Shown one piece after another: positions 57,535-64,000 of a stretch of DNA of 64,000 nucleotides. Source of the stretch: Dryas octopetala (Eukaryota; Streptophyta; Magnoliopsida; Rosales; Rosaceae); assembly GCA_963921425.1 (NCBI GenBank), contig OY992838.1:4340001-4404000 (forward strand). The letters run 5' to 3'. A model generated the notes under the pieces. The model did no database searches. It saw only the letters and a list, made by a program, of their open reading frames with translations, and had not been told where the DNA came from. A program made the translations under genes and the position numbers. The stretch's first letter is position 1. Each line of letters starts with the position of its first letter.

Positions 57535-60500
57535 CTACTTCATTTTCTTCTCCTTCTCAGCACTTGGCTTTGGCTTTTGGTATAGAATTATCTGACTCAG
57601 GATGGTAAGATTTGTTGCAATACCAATTACAGAGCCCAACAAAACTTAGAATTAAGAATTAAGGAAAGCAAATGAATGAATACATGTACAAACATCAAAC
57701 TGGCAGGAAAAAAAAACACTTAAAATAATGGAGTTTTCTATGTGCTGATTCAAAATAGCTTATAGTATGTATGTTTGGGTTACAACAATATATAGTGGAT
57801 GGCATCATTACACTTATTTCAAAATCTTTTTTGATGATTCAAACACTAGAAAATATTCATCTACCATGGGGAATTAAATTGAGTCATTTGGGGGGGGTAG
57901 AAAATTAGCAGTTAGAAGTAGGTGCTGTGTGAAAGCAATCACAATGGGTGAACCTGAGAACTCACCACTTCTACAGAATGGGGGAACATAAGCATAATTT
58001 TTTTGCTTAATTAAAAACATTTGGAATGATAAAGTTACCACTTCAAAAGTGGGCCACTTAAAGCCATAACCTTCTCAAAATCTACATGCGTTACCTATGT
58101 TGTTCAGACATCTTATTATAGTAATTCAATAAAAATGCAACTTAAGCAACAGCCAAGAGATAAGGATACCACTTTTTGGTGCTTGTTCTTGGATGCTTGT
58201 GAAAACTCTCACTGCAAAAGGAAGTTTAGAAATTGATGAGTCTGCCAAATGCTACACTACAGCCTATAAGCTCTTCTAGCATGTTTAACTTACCCATCGA
58301 ACCTCCAAAATTCATTAAATTCGTTAAGAAGCTGAGCTCTCCTGTACTTTTATTCTGCCCAAGAAATAGTTAATCAACATCAGAAAAGTTGCTAAAACAG
58401 GTGTCAATACTCAATGTAACTGAAGATCGATATGCAGAAGATTAAATGGATTGCTGTTTCCAGAGATATAATGCAAACTCAGAACTAACTCTTTAGACAA
58501 GCATTGAAACTACCCTCAACTCTTCAGATTCATAAAGAGAATTCAAGAAACCTATTTAAGTTTAACATTTTAACCACACATAGCACCAAATTTACATATC
58601 CATTTGGGCAAAATGGTCGATGGTCAAAGGATAGGTGATGATGGTTGGAATAAGTTAAAAGGCACAGCAAAACGATTAATATCCAATTGATGTACAAGAG
58701 TATCTGCACCTGCTGCCTCACTAGGGCAGCATTATTTTATCTCATTAGACAACAATATGCAGATGTATAAGGAAAGAATTTGGGTTCTCTGATTATCCGT
58801 TTTAAATCTAAGGCATGTATTACAAATTCAAGGGTTCTCTTGTATTTGTAATACTAGTCTCAGATGACAAATTTAAAAGTCTAGTAATACCAAGACAAGT
58901 TAGATCCATAAGGAAAAGCCAAAAAGGCACTCAGCAGACTACTTGTGTGCTAGGACTTCCAGACCCCCTCTAATGCAGTATTGGAACTTATTAAATCCCT
59001 TGAAATTTAAAAAAGAAGATATGGAGTTAAAAAGACTTTTTGAAAATTAACAGTAACAACATCCAGTTTAAAAACAAAACAGGCCCATCATGTTTTAACT
59101 TACATTAAAGTTCGCCCATATCTGTGGGATCTTCGCACAGAGAAAAATTGCATGCTGGGATGCCTGTAACAGATTGTTCCGACATTAGTAAGGCTATGAA
59201 TAAAGAACCGTATAGATCAGAAAAAACAACATAATATTCACATGTATGTAAAATAGATGACTGCAAAAAATGAATACAAGCCATAGCAAGGAGGAGAAGT
59301 GCATCTACTGCCAATAATTTATAAGCTGGACAGTGAAAGAGGCTACTCACATATAGAGCTTCAAAGAGAAGAGGATCAATTTTACCAGCTAATATGGTTG
59401 GTGCTACAGCACAGTATCTGGAAAACCGTCATATTAAGGAAGAAGTTGACCACATTTCTCAATCTTACAGAATGAAGATTAAAACAATAAAACATAAAAA
59501 CAAAAACAGATTGCCAAGATTTGAACTGATTCTCAAGCAAGAAGGATACAGTAACGCCCTGATCCATGTTTTCATACCCAATGGTTGGGAGTAATAGTAG
59601 ATAATGGCAATTAATATTATAGCTGTAAAAGACAAGCATAAGAGGAAATGTGTTAGATCCTTTGTGATTGTCATAATTAGATCTTCCTAATGCTTCAAAA
59701 TTGCATTCGACAAGACCAACAAGTTTACCAACAGATAATAAACGGGGTTTTACAGCTCTTTGTGTGACAATCATGATACTTATTATAAATTTATAATAAA
59801 TCAGCCACAACTATTTGTTTGTCACACAACTCAAAGTTCCTGAAATGGGCCAATCACAAAAGGCCAATCTGAAACATTTACATCTATTTGTCTGAGAAGA
59901 AAACAATTCATTCTACTGTCAAAATCGTGCTTTTGTTTGTCTACTTCCACCCTCACATCTCGAAGAAGCATTTCCTCAGAATATGCTAGATTGACCGAAA
60001 ATTAAAAGAGCCTTCGACATACCTTGGATCAAAAGAAAGGCCAGCTCCCCATAAGCAGAGAATGGAAGCCCTTTATGAAGACAATATGCCAGAGCAATGG
60101 TGTAACCAATTACCTCAAGCTCAAAAGCTACAATACTAAGACCTCTGACACTTCCATTTTGCAAAATTTTTAATATCTACAATTGAAGAACAAAAGCATC
60201 ATATCATGTACAATGTCGAAGTAAATACAAATGATTACAGAACAGGGTGCAACTTGTTTTATTACAAGGACAAAATAAGGAGATGACCACTCAGTTTTTT
60301 AATTATTAAGAACTTGATAATCACTTTGAATTCAAAGAGGAAGATTATTTTCCTTCCAACACTAACAATGAATTGGAGTGCTAAAGCTGCAAGCTTTGGA
60401 CTCAAAACTATTGATTAAACACAAGTTCACAGCCTTGTGACTTAATGGGTCAGGAAAAGAAAAAAAATCTACGAAACTTACATATCTAGATTCTTTCCTG

Positions 60501-60970
60501 GAAAAATAGATTCTGGGTTTCGTTTTGAACCTAACAATTCAAACCCTTTCCAAAAATCTCCATCATCTGAAGGCAAGCTAGCAACCCAAACTCGAGCATG
60601 CAAACAATAACTAAAACAGCCCAAATTGAGAGCATAAAACCCTGTTTAACGCATAATTGGTGGCACCCATATCATAGATCTATCATGGGTCAGCTTGTGT
60701 TTTTATAGAATGCAATAATTTCAACAAAGACCGCGAATCAAAACACAAGGCGATGGCTTTCAAATTAACAAAGATAGAGAAAGTAAAAGGAAAAGGGTAA
60801 AGAGACAATAAAAAAGAACGTGCCTGAGGGAGTTTGACAGTGGTGGAAGCGGCGACGATGACGTAGCCGAGGAGCTTGGAAATAAGGGGCAGCAAGCAAT
60901 CTTTCTCAGGAAACTGGCCTTGGCTAAGAGCCCCCAACGCACAGCCGAAATCGATTCCTAGCAATTTCAT
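57535..60970 (-). CDS. MPDU1: Mannose-P-dolichol utilization defect 1 homologue (PQ-loop membrane protein)
   Basis: Eight minus-strand exons, 60970-60824, 60176-60023, 59622-59550, 59417-59351, 59163-59104, 58354-58294, 58211-58170 and 57644-57535, join in frame to give 237 residues, matching plant MPDU1. The family is needed in the ER for use of dolichol-P-mannose and dolichol-P-glucose in N-glycan and GPI-anchor assembly. Two PQ-loops are visible: KLPQ at residues 46-49 and KIPQ at 158-161. Several hydrophobic segments fit a seven-helix membrane protein, and the C-terminus is a short Lys-rich tail (KEKKMK), resembling an ER-retrieval signal. All introns are GT-AG except intron 1, which has a GC donor. 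The small exons are below the usual frame-length cut-off and were placed by family conservation and phase. Confidence 0.93.
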
Positions 60971-61549
60971 CTCTTCTGTGTCTATGGATCCTTATTCCTA
61001 TGACCCAGGTTTGTATTTGTCAGTGACTCAGTTTGTGAAAGCAGGTCTCCTCGTACCAACAATTAACCAAGGAAGTTTTTCAGTCAATGACTTTGAAGCT
61101 TCGGTGCTTCCTTTTATCACTTATCAGACTATGGGCATTTCAGTATAACTAGTTAACTACCAAGTACCAACGCGCGTACATCTTATCTAATGTAACCGGG
61201 TGCATTGTAATTTCTCAATTGTCTATTTTTCTCCATTTTTTGTAATTATTATTTGGGTTTTTTCGCACTTACTAATACTATTTCATCAATGATAAATTCA
61301 TAATTACTTTCATTTAATTTACTATAATATTCAGTTTTGTAGTTACTATAATTCAATTCAAATAAATATTTGAAGGATGAATCTCTTTATATATTATTAT
61401 CAAACAATTTGATATGTTGTGTTATTAGATTGTCAATATATTGATTTAATAAATAAAAAATGAAAAAGTTTTCAAATATGACTTAAATTTTGACTTATGT
61501 GTCAGTTCAAGATGTATATTATGAGTTGTATCAATATGTATATTATGAG
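60971..61549. other. MPDU1 promoter interval, bounded by a copia LTR
   Basis: Only about 580 bases separate the MPDU1 start codon from the 3' end of the copia element. The left half is moderately GC-balanced; the right half is AT-rich. No clear TATA box was recognised. Confidence 0.55.
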
Positions 61550-61722
61550 TGAACAGAAAAAGGTCTAGGTTTAGGGTTTTCAATATGATTTCTGCTTAAT
61601 TGAATAAAACCACAAAATGTGGTTTATATATATGGGCCTATAACTAAAATACAGGAATTAATAAATCACCTAATTAATTCTAATAATTACACAATAATCA
61701 CACGTGTTGACTCACACCAACA
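61550..61722 (-). repeat. 3' LTR of the copia element
   Basis: Proposed from TGTTGGTGTGAGTC (starting at 61722) to CTGTTCA (ending at 61550), 173 bases. The start is well supported by the adjoining purine tract. The end is a best guess from the CA dinucleotide. A TATATATAAA box lies at about 61625-61634 on the minus strand. Confidence 0.65.
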
Positions 61723-61729
61723 CTCCCCC

Positions 61730-63172
61730 TCAAGTTGGTGCATATATATCGCACATGCCCAACTTGTCTAGTGAGTCCAAAAACACCCGATTTGCCACAG
61801 CCTTGGTCAACACATCTGCAAGCTGATCTTCGGACTTCACAAATGGAAAGTTAATAATCTTCGCTTCAAGTTTCTCTTTGATGAAGTGTCGATCAATCTC
61901 AATGTGTTTTGTTCTATCATGCTGAACAGGATTATGTGCTATATCAATAGCAGATTTGTTATCACAAAACAAGTCCATAGGTTTGGTAGGTGGACATCCT
62001 AAATCAGTCAATAAATGTCTCAACCACAAAAGTTCGACTACTCCAAGTGCCATACCTCTATATTCAGCCTCTGCACTCGACCTAGATACAACTGATTGCT
62101 TCTTACTTCTCCAAGTCACCAAATTTCCTCCTACAAAGGTAAAGTAGCCTGAGGTAGACCTTCTATCATCTGCTGAACCACCCCAGTCTGCATCAGAAAA
62201 CCCTTCAACATTCACATGACCATGATTAGCAAATAACAATCCCTTACCAGGTGCAGATTTCAAATACTGCAAAATTCGCTCCACAGCATCCATATGGGGT
62301 TTACACGGGGCATGCATAAACTGGCTCACTACACTAACCGCATAAGCAATGTCAGGTCTAGTGTGAGACAGATATATCAATCTTCCAACAAGTCTCTGAT
62401 ATCGCCCCTTATCTGCAGGCAAGGCCCCCAAACACTCGAAAAGTCTATGGTTTTGTTCCATAGGAGTGACAGCTGGCTTACACCCAAGCATACCAGTTTC
62501 AGATAACAAGTCTAAAACATATTTCCTTTGAGATAGGAATATGCCATGTTTAGACCGAGCCACTTCTATCCCAAGAAAGAACTTCAAGTCCCCCAGCTGC
62601 TTCATTTCAAACTCTTGAGACAAGTACCTCTGCAAATTAGAGATTTCCTCATAATCATCTCCGGTCATAACCATATCATCAACGTAAATGATAAGAGCAG
62701 TAATCTTCTTCCCCCTTTTCTTTAGGAACAAAGTATGATCAAAATTACTCTGCCGATAACCATAGTTCTTCATTGCACGGGTGAATCTCCCAAACCAGGC
62801 TCTCGGAGATTGTTTAAGACCATACAAAGACTTCCTTAGTCTGCATACTAATCTCGTATTCTCAAACTCTGGTATACCTGGAGGAGGATCCATGTATACT
62901 TCTTCAGTCAAATCACCATGGAGAAAGGCATTCTTTACATCAAACTGAAGCAGTGGCCAATCTTTGTTAGCAGCCAAAGATAACAGAACCCGTACTGTGT
63001 TCAACTTGGCCACTGGAGCAAACGTCTCCAAGTAGTCTATGCCATAGGACTGTGTATAACCCTTTGCTACCAACCTTGCCTTATACCTTTCAACTGACCC
63101 ATCAGCTTTGTGTTTGACTGCAAACACCCATCTGCATCCCACTGTCTTCTTCCCCTTAGGTAGAGAAACCAA
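61730..63172 (-). CDS. Copia reverse transcriptase and RNase H portion
   Basis: A 480-codon open stretch with the copia reverse transcriptase blocks: WVFAVKHKADGSVERYKARLVAKG, TFAPVAKL, FDVKNAFLHGDL, SLYGLKQSPRAW and the catalytic YVDDMV. RNase H follows with FSDADWGGSADDRRSTSGY, SSAEAEYRGMA and TKHIEIDRHFIKEK. It is the same reading frame as the integrase part upstream, cut off from it by a single TAG at 63191-63193. The listed start is therefore not a biological start; it is the first start-like codon after the break. Confidence 0.93.
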   Translation of the reverse strand: MVSLPKGKKTVGCRWVFAVKHKADGSVERYKARLVAKGYTQSYGIDYLETFAPVAKLNTVRVLLSLAANKDWPLLQFDVKNAFLHGDLTEEVYMDPPPGIPEFENTRLVCRLRKSLYGLKQSPRAWFGRFTRAMKNYGYRQSNFDHTLFLKKRGKKITALIIYVDDMVMTGDDYEEISNLQRYLSQEFEMKQLGDLKFFLGIEVARSKHGIFLSQRKYVLDLLSETGMLGCKPAVTPMEQNHRLFECLGALPADKGRYQRLVGRLIYLSHTRPDIAYAVSVVSQFMHAPCKPHMDAVERILQYLKSAPGKGLLFANHGHVNVEGFSDADWGGSADDRRSTSGYFTFVGGNLVTWRSKKQSVVSRSSAEAEYRGMALGVVELLWLRHLLTDLGCPPTKPMDLFCDNKSAIDIAHNPVQHDRTKHIEIDRHFIKEKLEAKIINFPFVKSEDQLADVLTKAVANRVFLDSLDKLGMCDIYAPT

Positions 63173-63190
63173 TTCCCAGGTTGAATTCTT

Positions 63191-64000
63191 CTATAATGCC
63201 GCCATTTCTTCAGCCATAGCTTTGGTCCATCTAGAATCTGTAAGAGCATCCTGCAATCTACTAGGAATAGAAACAGAAGATAATTGCAGAACATACGATT
63301 CATATGACTTTGAAAGCCTAACAGACGACACATGATTATTAATTGAGTACATAACTTTGGCATTTGGATCTGGCTCATATTTAGCTGGTGGTTGTCTTCG
63401 GTTAGACCGAGGAGGAAGTGTAAATTTAGAAGCATGAGAATCAAGATCTGAACCAGAAAGTGAATCAAGAGTATTGTTGGTTACCTCAATGGACGAAGAA
63501 GATTGATTCAATGGAGTAGGAGAGATGGCGGTACTATCATGGAGTGGTGATTCCTCAGTCTCAAAAACCGTGGGTTCTTGTCCCACCACATTCTCAGTAT
63601 TATTCTCAGTAAATTCTGCTGTCTCAGTCTCATCCTCAGATTCAGACACTGGACGGTCAGTAGTCTGTTCTGATCCTTCCTCCCTACTAGACTCCGACAC
63701 TAGACGATCAGTAGTCTGTTCTGATCCTTCCTCACCACTACTACCAAAGAACAACAGATCATCTCGATTCTGCACTTCATTATAAACCTCTCCCTGAAGG
63801 GTAGAATCCAGTGGACGTGGGGAATAAAAAAGTTGATGTTCATGAAAAGTGACATCCATAGAAACATAGAAGCGCTGAGTAGAAGGATGATAGCACCGAT
63901 ACCCCTCTGGGATGGACCATAACCAACAAATACACACTCTAATGCCCGAGATGCGAGCTTGGATCGCTGATGAGAATGTAAATGCACAAAAACAACACAC
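63191..64000 (-). pseudogene. Copia integrase C-terminal portion, ended by an in-frame TAG
   Basis: Open from the window edge to TAG at 63191-63193. The first residues lie in the integrase C-terminal (GKG-type) region, followed by an acidic, Ser/Thr-rich linker typical of copia polyproteins. The linker contains a 17-residue tandem repeat (EEGSEQTTDR(L/P)VSES..). The family sequence continues without interruption across the TAG into reverse transcriptase in the same frame, so the stop is a nonsense change within one polyprotein. Confidence 0.88.
63661..63762. repeat. 51-base tandem repeat inside the copia coding region
   Basis: The phrase TAGTCTGTTCTGATCCTTCC begins at 63661 and again at 63712, a spacing of 51 bases, which keeps the frame. 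It encodes the 17-residue repeat in the acidic linker between integrase and reverse transcriptase. Confidence 0.88.

Larger units (their letters stand above)
61550..64000 (-). mobile_element. Ty1/copia LTR retrotransposon, 3' part (5' part beyond the window)
   Basis: Reading on the minus strand, the window edge falls in integrase. The C-terminal integrase region, reverse transcriptase and RNase H follow, which is the copia order. After the pol stop come a purine tract (GAGGGGGAG, about 61723-61731) and the 3' LTR. The rest of the element lies beyond base 64000, so target duplication and LTR identity cannot be checked. Confidence 0.92.

Noticed and set aside
1..64000. tRNA genes, rRNA, CRISPR arrays, operons, microRNA hairpins
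   Set aside because: No convincing tRNA or rRNA was recognised by eye, CRISPR and operons do not fit plant nuclear DNA, and none of the common plant microRNA sequences I know was spotted. A covariance search would be decisive for RNA genes.

Overview
The window is plant nuclear DNA. It has long AT-rich non-coding stretches, genes split by GT-AG introns, plant-only gene families (R2R3-MYB, SASA esterase, D-type cyclin, adenylate isopentenyltransferase, DCL-like) and many transposon remains. Protein similarity points to a eudicot, probably a woody rosid. The exact taxon is inference and cannot be fixed from this sequence alone.

Layout from left to right. A subgroup-22 R2R3-MYB gene (minus) runs off the left edge a few codons before its stop. 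A 1.66-kb hAT-type foldback element lies at 5481-7136. A cytokinin-synthesis IPT gene (minus, single exon) follows at 7685-8560. Two tandem SASA/SGNH esterase genes (plus, two exons each) lie at 10723-14276, with a dead third copy of exon 2 between them. A small LEA-like gene with a 15-base first exon is at 15635-16010, and a second hAT element at 16585-17436. A plant isoaspartyl peptidase/asparaginase (minus, 4 exons) ends at 20855. Between 21 and 33.8 kb there is no convincing gene, but there is a TRIM-like element, a palindromic element, a small hAT, a clean solo LTR (28551-29186) and a tandem duplication. A CYCD3-type cyclin (minus, 4 exons) spans 33813-35335.

The central surprise is at 42499-50613. 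Three exons of a DCL-like (DUF3223) organelle protein are separated by a 7.35-kb intron 2. That intron carries a complete 5507-base Ty3/gypsy chromovirus in antisense orientation, with 415-base LTRs that read as identical and a perfect 5-base target duplication. Despite its youth the element has two frameshifts and an in-frame stop. To its right come an intronless VFB/SKIP2-type F-box-LRR gene (plus, 53945-55537), an 8-exon MPDU1 homologue (minus, 57535-60970) with a GC-AG first intron, and the 3' part of a Ty1/copia element (minus, 61550-64000). The copia 3' LTR lies about 580 bases upstream of MPDU1 in the same orientation.

The host genes do not form an operon or a shared pathway. They are an ordinary set: hormone synthesis (IPT), cell-cycle entry (CYCD3), stress and transcription (MYB, LEA), nitrogen metabolism (asparaginase), cell-wall or glycan esterases (SASA), ubiquitin ligase (VFB), organelle function (DCL-like) and ER glycosylation (MPDU1). 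I found no undescribed defence or enzyme system. The points of interest are the mobile elements, their terminal signatures, and their effects on host gene structure. Exon boundaries were derived by hand from reading frames, splice-site dinucleotides and family conservation; no transcript evidence was available.
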